Origin: Plotosus lineatus
Lineage: Eukaryota > Chordata > Actinopteri > Siluriformes > Plotosidae
Direction: 5' to 3'
Length of the DNA stretch: 64,000 nucleotides
Assembly: GCA_024760905.1 (NCBI GenBank)
Contig: CM045733.1
Location: forward strand, 40,462,501 to 40,526,500
In this document: positions 1 through 11,376 of the stretch, in pieces
Position numbering within the stretch: position 1 is the stretch's first letter
How the letters are laid out: each line of letters starts with the position of its first letter
Notes under the pieces: model-generated
Database searches by the model: none
What the model was told of the DNA's origin: nothing
What the model saw: the letters and a program-made list of their open reading frames with translations, nothing else
Translations under genes and position numbers: made by a program

Positions 1-204
1 GGCCTCTGTCAGTCCCGAAGGACTATGGCTGCGCTCTGGCCAGTATCCCGACTGGTGATACTCCCCAGTGCACAGAGCCTGGGTAGGGAGTAATGAGGGA
101 CAGGCTGTTACCCAAGCAGCAAGTCCCCCCCTGTCTCGGCGCCACCGGAAGGATCCAATGGAAAGGCAAGTGGCGATACGACTGGGTTCCAGTGCCGCTG
201 CAGG
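1..204. repeat. Unclassified repeat-like sequence at window edge
   Basis: This GC-richer stretch runs without a visible boundary into an antisense SINE. The open frame across it continues into the CA/TA/GT microsatellite and is not gene-like. It may belong to a longer dispersed repeat cut by the window edge; I could not assign a family. Confidence 0.3.
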
Positions 205-513
<309 letters not shown>

Positions 514-642
514 TTTCCTTTAATTTCTATTTATCAAGAATCATTCTTACTTTGTATGGAGCAACTCTGTGCACACAATTTCTTCTGGGTTCAATAAAGT
601 ATTGTCATTATCACTACAGTTTTTTGGATCCCACCTCCAATA

Positions 643-885
643 TTCTAATTCAGTCGTATCCAATTACTACCCATCAGTCTTCCCTATCACACCACCACCA
701 GCGATCAGTGAGGGGGCGAAAGCGTACACACGCAGGTCCTCCGTGACATGCGATGCGAGACCCCCCCGCATCTTTTCGAACTGCCGCGCATGCGCATTTG
801 GGGGTGGGTCTACTAACACTGAGGGAAAGTGCTATCTGCTCCTTCATATCAATGAGCTCACAGATGCCCATAATTAACATTAACA
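643..885 (+). repeat. Unclassified dispersed repeat, copy 1
   Basis: It shares ordered similarity with 48636-49012, including the blocks GAGGGAAAGT, CTATC and CACAGATGCCCAT (CTCAGATGCCCAT in the other copy). Both copies carry a GGGGCGAAAGC motif about 110 bp earlier. No tRNA promoter boxes or terminal inverted repeats were recognised. Confidence 0.6.
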
Positions 886-1000
886 CTCCCACTAACACTA
901 CCATTAACATCAACCTCGAGACAATACGAACAGTACCAATAGCACAAGGATCAGGAAATGTTGGGAAATGTGAGAGCTGGAAATCATGCTCTGCTGTCTC

Positions 1001-1003
<3 letters not shown>

Positions 1004-1075
<72 letters not shown>

Positions 1076-1079
1076 CACA
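1004..1079 (+). repeat. (CA)n microsatellite
   Basis: A near-perfect dinucleotide tract with one CG interruption near its 3' end. Confidence 0.97.
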
Positions 1080-1155
1080 GAGTACATGATACATACATAC
1101 AAATACAAACAGAAGAGATACATGCGCATAAAACTAATCCTTTGTTTTATTATAA

Positions 1156-1199
1156 CTGATTGATTGATTGATTGATTGATTTGTTTGTTTGTTTGTTTC
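1156..1199 (+). repeat. (GATT)n(TTTG)n tetranucleotide tract
   Basis: About six GATT units pass directly into four or five TTTG units. Confidence 0.9.
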
Positions 1200-1815
1200 T
1201 GGCGTCACTTAGCAGGGGGAAAATTCTCTGACTCCTGCCTTGAATACAAATCAGCCCTAATAAAGACCGCCCCCCGAGTTGTTTCTCTGCCAAGAAATTA
1301 CATTACACGTAATTTTTACATTAATGTTACATTATATTACAGTGTGCTGTGCGTGTATATTTCCGTGGATGAATATCATCTTGTAATTTTTTAATGCTCA
1401 AAATCTGATGAAATCCTGAATGGAATAAATTCACATGCTTCACGGAGAGCAGGTTGGATTTGGCCAATTAAAGTATAATCACAGATTTTATTTTTTTTTT
1501 GAGAAAATTATTTATTAAATAATATATGATAAAAGAAAATACATTGATAAGACACTATCTTCTTTTGGCCTCGTACAAGGGTTGGGATTTTTTTGAAACA
1601 GATACTCTCTTAATAAAACATCCAGCATCAATATTTTAGGCAAAAAAAAAAAAAAAAAGTCGTGCGGAGCCTCCCACGCTCAGAGCGCTCACCCGGCCGT
1701 GCACGAGCGAGTTTATTAACCACACACACGCACACGCACACACGCACACGCACACACGCACGCACTTTCTGAGACTTTGAACATTATTATGTGTTGAAAC
1801 CACGCGCGCACTTAC

Positions 1816-2078
1816 ATGGAGGTGATGTTCTGGAAGAGCTCGGAGATGCTCGCGCTGCTCTGCGTGCCATTCCCGCCTGCGTCCATCCCCGTCTCGTGCA
1901 GGGCGAGCAACGGGAAAAAGCTGCCTTGGTGCGATCTATTGCAGTAAATCTCCGTGCTGGAGCAGCTGCAGGTCGGCGGGCACTCCAGCACTGAGCTCAC
2001 ACACACCCGCAACACACCGAGGAACAGGAAGAGCCTCCAGGAGCAGCGCAGCAGCGGCGGCGGCGGTCGCGTCTCCAT
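1816..2078 (-). CDS. ntrk3: First coding exon of TrkC-type neurotrophin receptor (ntrk3)
   Basis: This exon encodes the N-terminus of a Trk receptor tyrosine kinase, a plasma-membrane receptor for neurotrophins (TrkC binds NT-3). The product has 87 complete residues plus two bases of a split codon. Residues 1-31 form a signal peptide with the hydrophobic core LFLFLGVLRVCV. The LRRNT cysteine cluster follows: C33, C37, C39 and C46 (C-x3-C-x-C-x6-C), then FFPLL. Candidate N-glycosylation sites are N48, N70 and N84, and the exon ends in NITS. The order SVLxCP, STEIxC, FPLL, ISExxxNITS fits TrkC better than TrkA or TrkB. The exon ends at a GTAAGT donor (1810-1815), phase 2. I chose the ATG at 2076-2078 because it sits directly before the signal peptide; an in-frame ATG at 2112-2114 would add 12 residues. 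Paralog (a or b) is not decidable. The remaining exons lie outside the window. Confidence 0.88.
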
Positions 2079-2395
2079 CCCTGGTGTCTCCTCCTGCCAC
2101 GCTGTTGCATGCATGCACTCCGAGGCTCCGTTCTCCTTCTCTCGTTCCTTCCTCGGTTTCTTTTCCAAATGCACGCGCAAACACTCACATGTACACACGC
2201 ACACATACACTCACTGCACTCGCGCACAAAAGCACGGATACACACGCACGCACGCGCACGCACGCGCACGCAGACTGAGAGGTCCCGCTATCCGCACGCT
2301 GGGATAACAGGGATGCGGTGCTCACGGTGTTCCACTTCTCCGAAAAAAAAGAGGAAGAGGAGAAAACAAGGGGAAATATCCACACGCGTGCGCGC

Positions 2396-2450
<55 letters not shown>

Positions 2451-2622
2451 TATACACAAGCGCACCACTCCGTTAGTGTAGGATGGGCTGAAAAATCGAT
2501 ATCCTCCCGGTTTGGTACTCCTCCTCCTCCTCCACCCTCGGCACGGTTTGCATCGTAGATGCTCTTTCAGAGCGCCGCGTGCGCCTCCACTCAGTCCTAT
2601 CACTGCACCGGGCTCGGTATAG
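2079..2622 (-). promoter_or_regulatory. Putative 5' UTR/promoter-proximal region of ntrk3
   Basis: This stretch lies upstream of the exon on the minus strand. It is clearly richer in GC and CpG than the rest of the window, with CGCG/CGCA runs at 2240-2275 and 2382-2410. I saw no TATA box or initiator that would fix the start site. The assignment rests on position and base composition only. Confidence 0.4.
2382..2448 (+). repeat. (CG/CGCA/CA)n alternating purine-pyrimidine tract
   Basis: CGCGTGCGCGCG passes into CGCA repeats and then about 36 bp of CA. The whole tract alternates purine and pyrimidine, the composition that favours Z-DNA. Confidence 0.9.
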
Positions 2623-2931
<309 letters not shown>

Positions 2932-2991
2932 GGCTCATGATCTGAGCATCAAGTCCCACCTACTGGGCAGATTGAAAATTGGCGCACCTGC

Positions 2992-2995
<4 letters not shown>

Positions 2996-3034
<39 letters not shown>

Positions 3035-3038
3035 CACT

Positions 3039-3105
<67 letters not shown>
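2996..3105 (+). repeat. (CT)n and (CA)n tracts
   Basis: About 35 bp of CT (2996-3030) is followed by about 64 bp of CA (3042-3105), interrupted once by CATACA. Confidence 0.95.
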
Positions 3106-3110
<5 letters not shown>

Positions 3111-3171
3111 CCGTCTTTTTAAAATACCTTTACAGCATTCTAGCAGTAATTAAATAAAATATGTGTACATA

Positions 3172-3350
3172 TACAGACTGTGTTGTTGTGATTTTCGATT
3201 TTCATCAAAACTCATCTTCATCTCCTTCCGCTTAATCCAGGGTCGGATCCCGGATCCAGCAGCCCAGACCCTCTCCCCAGCCACTTCCTCCAGCTCTTCC
3301 GGGGGCACCGATGCGTTCCCAGACCAGCCAAGACACAAAGGCCCTCGTGC
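3172..3350 (-). mobile_element. 3' fragment of a LINE open reading frame
   Basis: The minus strand encodes LGWSGNASVPPEELEEVAGE, which resembles the conserved C-terminal end of a LINE reverse transcriptase common in teleosts (the PPEELEEVAGE block). A TCCGCTTAATCC block, seen at the 3' ends of such elements, follows. The same family, longer, occurs at 34191-36062. Confidence 0.65.
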
Positions 3351-5817
3351 GTGTTTTTTTTTTTTTTTTTTTAACAGGTTCATTGTGTAAACAAACAAAC
3401 AAAAATAAACCAAACTTTTACGGTGTCTTCTGTTTTTGTCACATGCAATTTGACCAAATTTCAAGTCGAGTCCATCTCAGCCCACTATCGCTGTGTGGAT
3501 GGGAATAGCCGACCTTCTCCCTGAGAAGCGCTTGGAGAAGCTTCATACTTTCAAGAATACAGTTCACGGCTCGCATGACTCTCCATCTGTCTGGACGTGG
3601 ACGTCACATGATCTGTCTCTGGATGTTGACCATGGGTGCCACAAACCAGAAAAATTCAGTTTAAAATATTTAAACTTTCAAAATGTGAAATATTTTGCTA
3701 AATCTACACAGTTATACAGTGTCCTGTATTTTAATTAAATTTTAAATCATTTCCCCTTAAATAAATGACGTTTGTTTTGTTTTTTTATTAATAAATAAGC
3801 ACACCCTCACAGAGATAAAAATACTGATCACAGAATCTTTCCATCTGTATCAAAGATTATTTTGGTTAACAAACATTGTCTTCAAATGTTTCTATAGTTT
3901 ATGGATATTTTTTTTAAATATCCAAACAATCCTTCATTCTGAATGAAAACAAATTTAACCCAAGATGTTAAAGTTTTCATAAATCTATGCAGTTTTGAAA
4001 TCTTGAATCTTTCTGACCACTTCCAGGCAATACTGTAAACTGAAAGGGACTTCCAATCCTCGTCAAACTATTATTTTGGAGTGTGTCTAGAAGAATTTTA
4101 CAGCGAACTACATTAAGACTTGATGGATTTATTAGCATTTCAAATTCCCATAAGCTCAAGATGCCTCCTTCATAAACTTCAACATTTAGTTTGGATATTC
4201 ATTCATTCATCCACAATATTCAGTAAGTTCCACAGACATAACACCACTGTGAGCAGCCACACTGAACGTTTAGATTAAATCTGTTCCAACAGAAACTTAA
4301 TAAAAATAACAAAATAAACAAAAATTCTAAAGTCTGAAAGCAAAATTTTCACCAGAAATGTTTCTAGGGCATTTTCAGTTCTCTTTCTGAAGTCTATATT
4401 TTGTACTCATTGACTTTCCCTAGAATCAGTGCAACAGTTTAGACCTGTAGCACTGTAGAACAATTCGAAACATAGAATTATGATTCATCCATTCATTTAC
4501 TAAATCATTTCAGTGTATCAGGGTAGTAGGGGAATGTTCCATTCAGGTCCTTTCTCCATCATCAGATTCTTACAGCATCAACACCAATAGATCTCTGTAT
4601 ATAAACTAATCAAGTTCATTCTCACTCATTCATTTGCCCTTTGCTTAATTGTGGTAGGGTTGCAGAAAGCCGGGCACCTATCTCCACCAGCAGTTGCAGA
4701 AGGCTGTAGGGGTAGATATTGCCTATTTTTATTTTTTTTTTTGTATTGTGACATACCTATTCTGATTTCTAACATGTGTTCTAATATGTATTGCGATGTA
4801 TGTTGTATGTAGTTGTAAAAAAATAAGTGAGTATATTATGAGGCTGCCAGACCATAGGCCAAAGCATGCCAGACCATAGGCCAGGCTGAGCACAGGGGGA
4901 CGGTGTAGGAGGGTGTTCCCCATCCTACAGGATATTTTAAAAAATTTCAGTGCTGTAGATGCTATTTGGTGAACATTTGCAACATGTAATATGAAATATA
5001 TAGTATAGAAACTGTATATAAACTTTATCCTACTGTATACATGTTGTTGTTGCCATGTGTCTGAGAGCAACAGTTTTGTAGACTGAGGCCAAACTAAAAC
5101 TAAAAAAAAAAATGTAAAGAAACAGGAGATAATTTTAAATACTAACAGCTTTTAATTACATTATACACCAAGATTCAAGATATTATATTATTGTAAAATA
5201 ACAGAAGTGTAGCTTTACAGCACCACATCATGCATACACAGTCCATGCAGAACTTGAACTTTTCAAGTCTGCACTGAACTGGCTGTACAAATGTACAAAT
5301 AACTGCTGATGTACTATAAACTTATCACATACACAATTTAATATTCATCAAAATAACACTAAATAATAAAACTATAATTAAAATTATGAACATTTGTATT
5401 TAATAAATGTAATATTTAATACTCTATTGACATTCAGAAAATGCAAAACTACTAAGCCTTAAAATAAAAATTCGAAGTATCAGAAAAAATCTACCTATTA
5501 AAATGTAATGTTTTAAACTTTGGCACAAACATTAGCACTGAAATAGAACTGCATATTGAGCAAGAAAAGACATTTAAGCATATCAAATACACATAGACAA
5601 TAGAATAGTGTAAGTGCATCTAGTGGTTTTATTAGCATATTTTGAAGTCTTAATTATTAATGCATGTATATTAAATTTTTAAGGCGGGATTAATGGTGGA
5701 TCATTATTCGCACATGCGCATAACTATCAGGCAGGACTAGACCTCATCAAACCTGTGACCCTATGTGCAGTAGATTGATATACAGTAGTGTATTTATATA
5801 TAACAATATTAACATAA

Positions 5818-5820
<3 letters not shown>
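3351..5820. other. AT-rich intergenic DNA, no gene seen
   Basis: It contains a T-run at 3354-3372, TTATT-rich stretches, an ATTC run near 4200, and a weak SINE-tail-like fragment near 4622-4720. A short tandem (GCCAGACCATAGGCCA, twice) lies at 4848-4884. Open frames here are short and lack motifs. Confidence 0.6.

Positions 5821-5896
<76 letters not shown>
5821..5896. repeat. (TA)n microsatellite
   Basis: About 76 bp of uninterrupted TA, self-complementary along its whole length. Confidence 0.97.
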
Positions 5897-5899
<3 letters not shown>

Positions 5900-6099
5900 G
5901 CTATCGTAGCGATGCCCATAGGCCTGCTGGGCACATGCCGTATGTATAACACTTGCAGTGACACTGACGGCTCAGGAAAGTCCGTCAAACTGTAGGACTT
6001 TACAATAATAACATGCAATATTGTTTATCATATAAATCACATTATCATTATGCTGCAGAGAAGTGGAATGTAATTTACTGGATTTTGGACCGATTTGGA

Positions 6100-6661
6100 G
6101 CATGTTGAGTCTCGGGCGGAGTCTGCAAGTTGTGTGACGTCATTTTTTTCAGAGATATTATTGCCGTGTTTAGCAACAACAACAAAAATATGCATGGTTA
6201 ATGTGCCTTGTTGGAGATCAGGTTCATGGGACTGCTTCCCTCTTTCTGCTCATTTTAAAATAAATGTTTAAGCGAAAATCTAGATGTAGTAGGTAAGTAA
6301 ATTTCTGAGCAATTAGCAACACAAACCATGGTTTTGTTTTTAGCGGGAATTTCCATATCCTGTATAGAAACAAATTCTATTGGCTGAAGGCCTTCGTGAC
6401 AATCCACACTGCCCAATCACGGCATGGCTCTTATTATACCTGGCTCTCCACACACTGAATGACTGTAGATAAGAGGACGGAAACCCACTGTGTATCAGGA
6501 TTACACGCCGGAACCTCTGCGTCACCATTTTTTTTTTCAACGAAAGTATTACTCAATTAGCTCAATTAGCAAATAGTTCAATTAGCGGAGTATCGCAATA
6601 CGTATCATTTGCATGTTAGAATTGGTTTAAACCGATAAACCGGTTTTATTGCACAGCCCTA
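6100..6661. mobile_element. Decayed hAT-like DNA element (right end)
   Basis: The right edge reads AACCGGTTTTATTGCACAGCCCTA. Its complement starts TAGGGCTGTGCAATA, which resembles hAT-type termini in fish. The interior includes a CpG/CRE-like TGACGTCA-type site near 6135 and no coding frame. No matching left terminus was found, so the left boundary is approximate. Confidence 0.35.
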
Positions 6662-6663
6662 GA

Positions 6664-6872
6664 AGGCCGGGTTCACCCTGAATAGCTCACCATTGTACAA
6701 ATCTTACACATATAGGAGATTTGGGACTATGAGATTCTAATGTGCATGTCTCTGGACTGCTGGAGGAAACCAGAGTACCCAGATGAAACCCACAAGAAAA
6801 AGAACAGGATTCAAACCCAGGACATTCTTTTTGTGGGGCAGACATGCTAACCTTTACTCCATCGTGCCGCCC
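6664..6872 (-). repeat. tRNA-derived SINE, antisense
   Basis: On the minus strand it starts GGGCGGCACGATGG, then GTTAGCATGTCTGCC, a degraded B box (GGGTTTGAATCC) and the SINE body with TGGGTTTCATCTGGG and CCAGTTTCC-like blocks. It lies directly against the hAT-like right end at 6661. Confidence 0.75.
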
Positions 6873-8497
6873 ATAAATTAATTACTATATTTATGATGGT
6901 GACGATTGTGCTATTACGCAAAAAATAAAAAATTGTAAAATTAAAATGTTATACACAATGTCATCATCAGCTTCCAATTTGTATTTTAGACCTTTTACTG
7001 TTACATCCATCATATTCCTTTCCTGCAAATTATACATGAAAAATAATTATAATTAAAATTGAATACCTAATAAAAGGTGTGCGCAGTCAACAAAGCGCAA
7101 CATCTGGTGAAAAATCATAAGTTAATCATTCTATAAGCAGCTCAGTTTTACATCCAGTGCTAATTTCGTACAGTGTCCATGTTCTGTCATTTCACTCGAA
7201 CCTGAAGCTGTTGTGATCCATCACAGTTTAATCATAATAAGTTCCCAGGACAAAAACAAAACTCCAGAAATGTAATTATATTAAACAAAAAATCTGTGTA
7301 AAAAAAATTCCACTGAGTTTATTCTAAGTCATGAACTGGCTGCTTGTGGATGCGAACACTCCTTCAAACAAGGCTTTTATTAAAGGATTTTGGACACCAA
7401 ACAGTGAACAATAGTCATCAAAAATTACAAAACAAAAGTATCACCACATTTCATACATATATTTGCATATATTCATTAATTATTTAAGCTGTTCAATCGT
7501 ATTTTGGGTCGCGGGGAGGATGGCGGCTATCTCAGCTGGCTGTGGGCAAGGGCATGGGTACACCCTGGACAGCTCATCAGGCTATCGCAGGGCACAGTTT
7601 ATACAGTTCTTCCTTTTTTTAAATGAACACAGAGACAATCAAATGTGATTGGTTCAAATAATTCCACACAGGCCTAAAAACAGACATATTCTAAATAAAT
7701 TTTAATTGATGAAATATAGTTAACAATTAAGGTTTATTAGCACCTTTGAGCTTTAGCAGGTTTATAAGTTCTTTCTTTTCATTCAAGTTGATGTTAAGAA
7801 TAAAAAACAGTTTTCAAACAAATAAATGAATATAAAAGTATAAAAGAAACAACTGATTCTCCACGTATTTTGACTTCTGCCTTTTTTGTGGAATTACAGA
7901 AAATCATGTCATACAGTTTATCTGTTTACAGTCACATTTAAAGTTATGGAATGCTCACAAGTGACCCAGATGTCACTTACATTATAGCAGCTATAAACAG
8001 GAATTTTATTCCCTTTTCAATTCATTATTGACAAAAATAAAATGAAGCTTCTATCAGTGCAAAACTAAGCAGCTCTCTCTCTAGTAGGATAAAGAGGTTT
8101 TGGTTGTTTTTGTTGTTATTGTTATCCGTGCTAAGTCACTTTGTGTGAAATATGAAAACTAAACAGAACTGAAGAATGTAGATAATTAGATTTTTCTACA
8201 TTCACATCATCTCCTGATAAGAAGATGTTAAGAGAAGAGCAGTGAAAAGACATTAAATGATAATTCCACCCGGTTAATGAGTTTGTAAATCTGGAGATGA
8301 GCCAATGCTCGACAAGTTCCAGTCGATTCCAAGCTGAAAGGATCACGGGGTCGAATGGTTCTCAACCCTCTGGCACTGTCAGTGCCTCGTCCCTTTCATT
8401 ATGATATAAGATGAATCAGACAGCACACTCTGACCTCTGAACTTCGGAGTGCATTAACGGAGAAGTGGGACATTCGATGACCATGCGCACGAGCATA

Positions 8498-8498
<1 letters not shown>
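6873..8498. other. AT-rich DNA with one SINE tail fragment
   Basis: An antisense SINE 3' fragment lies at 7480-7595 (GGGTCGCGGGGAGGATGGC and ACACCCTGGACAGCTC blocks). The rest is AT-rich, with no gene, RNA gene or element recognised. Confidence 0.6.
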
Positions 8499-8547
<49 letters not shown>

Positions 8548-8557
8548 AACACACACA

Positions 8558-8624
<67 letters not shown>
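8499..8624 (+). repeat. (CA)n microsatellite with CAAA interruptions
   Basis: About 126 bp of CA with three CAAACA interruptions near 8543-8560. Confidence 0.96.
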
Positions 8625-8626
<2 letters not shown>

Positions 8627-9330
8627 CCATCTGTACACACCCAGAGAACAGCGCACTTGTATAGCACAGCTCTAAAACTGCCTGTAAAATTAACAAACCG
8701 ATATGAAACCTAAATACCACAGAAATGTGACTCGGCATTGCTCATTAATGAATTATGTAATGTTTATTTCTCATAATCTCATAATCTCCAGATGTGTTCA
8801 ATAAATATTTTTACTTCAGTTGGAAAATATTTTAACTATATTTTAATTGAATTTTTTGTTCCTTCTGTAATTAATTTCTTGTCTCTATACAACAATCATT
8901 GTTTTTTTCTTTTTTCACATTTTATTTTAATGAATTATTGGATCATTTTTTTCTTCAGATTTATTTGTTCCTCCTGCCTCCTCTTTCCTCTTTTTCTCTC
9001 CTCTATTGCATCTTACTATCCCTTCTTTCTCTGTTCATATTTTTATTAAAATGATCAGTGTTCATTTTCATTGTTTTATGCATTGCTTATCTATCTATCT
9101 ATCTATCTATCAATTTTTTTTTTCTTGATGAATACCCCCCCCCCCCACACACACACACACACACACAGGTGTGTGTTTTAATTGTGCTGTGAGACCTGTC
9201 AATAGTATGTCACTAGTGTCTGTTTATTTATTTATTTATTTATTTTTGCACAGATGATCTTTCCACAAAGCCTGAGTTTTTGGCAACCACCCTGAACAAC
9301 CAGCACCATCTGTCATGTTCACTTCTACAC

Positions 9331-9332
<2 letters not shown>
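8625..9332. other. T-rich DNA with short simple repeats
   Basis: Contains a (CTAT)n run near 9088-9110, a C run at 9137-9147 followed by CA to 9168, and a (TTTA)n run near 9223-9244. No gene seen. Confidence 0.7.

Positions 9333-9393
<61 letters not shown>
9333..9393 (+). repeat. (GA)n microsatellite
   Basis: About 61 bp of uninterrupted GA. Confidence 0.97.
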
Positions 9394-9398
<5 letters not shown>

Positions 9399-9450
9399 AG
9401 ACAGAACGCAAAGAGCCACCAACATGGATGAATGAAAAACCAGGACTGAT

Positions 9451-9942
9451 GGACACAGGCCATGCCTCATTTACTGAATCTGACAAACACACAGGCTATG
9501 CCTCCTTCAATAAAATTGACAGTGTTGCAGTCTGTACCTTCCTCACCACTACTGACAGGTACACAGACAACACCTCCTTCATGCACAATAATGAATACAC
9601 AGACATCACCTGCTTCACTAAAAAATAATAAGTACACAGACCAAATCCCCTTCATTAGGAATAACAAGCACACAAACCATACCTGCTTCATTAAGTATAA
9701 AAATTACACAGGCCACACATTCTTCTTTAAGAATAATAAGTACACAGAACGCACCTCCTTCATTAAAAATAACAAGTGCCTAGACCTCCTTCACTAAGAA
9801 TAACAATTACACAGACCATAATTCCTTCATTAAGAATAACAAGTGCACAGGCCACACCTCCTTCACTAAGAATAACAAGGACACAGGCCACACCTCCTTC
9901 ACTAAGTCTGACAAATATACAAGCCATGACTCCTTCATTAAT
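9451..9942 (+). repeat. 36-bp minisatellite, about 14 degenerate units
   Basis: Units follow the pattern CACACCTCCTTCA, CTAAGAATAACAAG, YACACAGGC, with spacing of 35-37 bp. Because 36 is a multiple of three, two overlapping frames translate as a 12-residue periodic peptide of the type HTSFIKNNKYTD. Indels move the periodic frame around 9605 and 9785. No start or splice context supports a protein, so I treat it as a noncoding tandem repeat. Confidence 0.85.
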
Positions 9943-10614
9943 TTATCAAAAATAAAATGAACCAACACATAAACAACTGTAAGTAATTTTGCATTATCAC
10001 CGTGAGGGATGTGATCACACAAATGTCTAAGCTGACCTAGAACATACACCTGGAAATTTTATATTCTGATTCATTTCATTCATTAACTCTCTCTTTGCAT
10101 CAAATCCAGTCTGTCGCTCTCCACACCAGTCCAGACTTTCTCTCTCCACCCTCTTAACATTTCTCTCTTTTGACTCGACTCTTTTAGCTGTTTGTTTTTT
10201 TTTTAATGTTTTTATTTTTCAGAAGCAGTTGGCATGACACTTAGCTCTCATGACTGTATTCAATGTATTCTCTCACCAGGATCTAATCACTGACAAGGAT
10301 AGAGATCCTGTCAGTGAATAAGTGGAAAGCAGCATTAATAAATAAATAAAAGAATAAAACTCTGACTTTTACAGGTTAATGTCTCCTTCATTGCTTATCA
10401 GTCTTAAGAATGCAGCATCTGTCAGTAATGTATTTTTTACAGTGACACAAAGCACAGAGTTCTCATTCAGGCCTGCATTCAAAAAACAGACCATTCTAAG
10501 AGGAAAAATGCCTTAATAAAGGCATAGTTCTATTTTCAGCCATGAGATTCACGTTTTCTGACATATCCATAAAAAAAAAATATTTTACATTTGCTTTAAC
10601 TTAATTAATGTTGC
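9943..10614. other. Intergenic DNA, no feature recognised
   Basis: AT-rich sequence with a pyrimidine-rich patch at 10085-10170 and T/A runs. No gene or repeat family was identified. Confidence 0.6.
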
Positions 10615-11376
10615 TTAAAGGGTACCTGTAGTGAAAGTGCTCATATACCTAATTTGATGTATTGTGTTTAGCTAGTGACAATACACCTATAAGGCGTTTA
10701 TTATATTCTCTCACAAATCAGCTTTAAGCGTTTTAAGGGCTTCACTAACGTCAAGATTCAGAGCACAGGATTTTTAAAATGGCGCATTTGCCGTGACGTC
10801 ATATCGTTGTCAAAGCCTCGACCAGAACTACGAGATTGCAATGTAAACGTAACGCTATATACCTGACATAGACAACACAAGCTCAAGGAAACTTGGGAAA
10901 AACAGACATTATAGTAGTTTTTTTTTTTTAAAACCATGGACGAAGACAATTTCGTAGAAGAATTAGAAGGTTATTTATATGAACCATTGAAGAAAGACTA
11001 TCCACATTTAGTGAAATCGGACGAGGAAAGTGATGACTCGGAGGACGATATTGGAGAGTTGGCAGAAGCTCTTACACGGGAAAATCGTAGCAAACAACCA
11101 GCAAATATTTGGTGCTCTTGTGGAAAATGCGTGCGTCAAAAAACCGATCAGGAGTGCTATTGTTGTAAAGAACATGGGCACAGACTAAACTGACATTCTG
11201 CAATTGGCTATACGACTGACAACGATGTTACGTCACAATGACCTTTAACCCACTTTAACCCACTTTAATGTGGACTTATAAATAAACTACCGACATCACG
11301 TGATGTTTAAAAGTTAATAATAAAGTATAGTAGATATTTTTGAATGCTGTAAAATTTGGGTACAGGTACCCTTTAA
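10615..11376 (+). mobile_element. TTAA-flanked DNA transposon (Kolobok/T2-like), 754 bp
   Basis: Both ends are exact: TTAA at 10615-10618 and 11373-11376 flank a 12-bp perfect terminal inverted repeat AGGGTACCTGTA (10619-10630 and, inverted, 11361-11372). TTAA targets with TTAAAGGG ends are typical of the Kolobok/T2 group known from frogs and fish; piggyBac also uses TTAA but has CCC-type ends. The element carries one intact 85-aa ORF at 10936-11193 and no recognisable transposase, so it is probably non-autonomous. A CRE-like TGACGTCA lies at 10794-10801 and a tandem CCCACTTTAA near 11250-11268. Confidence 0.8.
10936..11193 (+). CDS. 85-aa acidic cysteine-rich ORF inside TTAA transposon
   Basis: The ORF fills a third of the transposon and starts in a strong context (AAAACCATGG). 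Residues 1-50 are acidic, with the run SDEESDDSEDD at 28-38. Residues 56-79 carry W59, C60, C62, C65, T70, E73, C74, C76, C77 and E79. The spacing W-C-x-C-G-x-C-x5-ECxCC-x-E resembles the first half of the zinc-binding C-terminal domain of P2X7 receptors, which I recall as a stand-alone or transposon-linked domain in fish and invertebrates. The rest of that domain is missing because a TGA follows residue 85. No transmembrane segment is visible. Family membership is inference from the motif; a role in transposition or DNA binding is a guess. The frame is free of lesions, unlike every other transposon ORF in the window. Confidence 0.6.
   Translation: MDEDNFVEELEGYLYEPLKKDYPHLVKSDEESDDSEDDIGELAEALTRENRSKQPANIWCSCGKCVRQKTDQECYCCKEHGHRLN

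Noticed and set aside
1791..1994. Plus-strand frame overlapping the ntrk3 exon
   Set aside because: It is the antisense shadow of the exon; the signal peptide, cysteine cluster and donor site are on the minus strand.
4703..5070. Possible solo LTR (TG...CA ends) with a 113-codon antisense frame
   Set aside because: No 4-6 bp target duplication, no primer-binding site or polypurine tract, and the TG/CA ends are too common to be evidence.
8792..9049. 85-codon hydrophobic frame
   Set aside because: It arises from T-rich sequence (Phe/Leu/Ile/Tyr) and has no start or splice context.
9451..9942. CRISPR-like direct repeats
   Set aside because: Units are contiguous and degenerate, without unique spacers, in a eukaryotic genome. 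It is a minisatellite.
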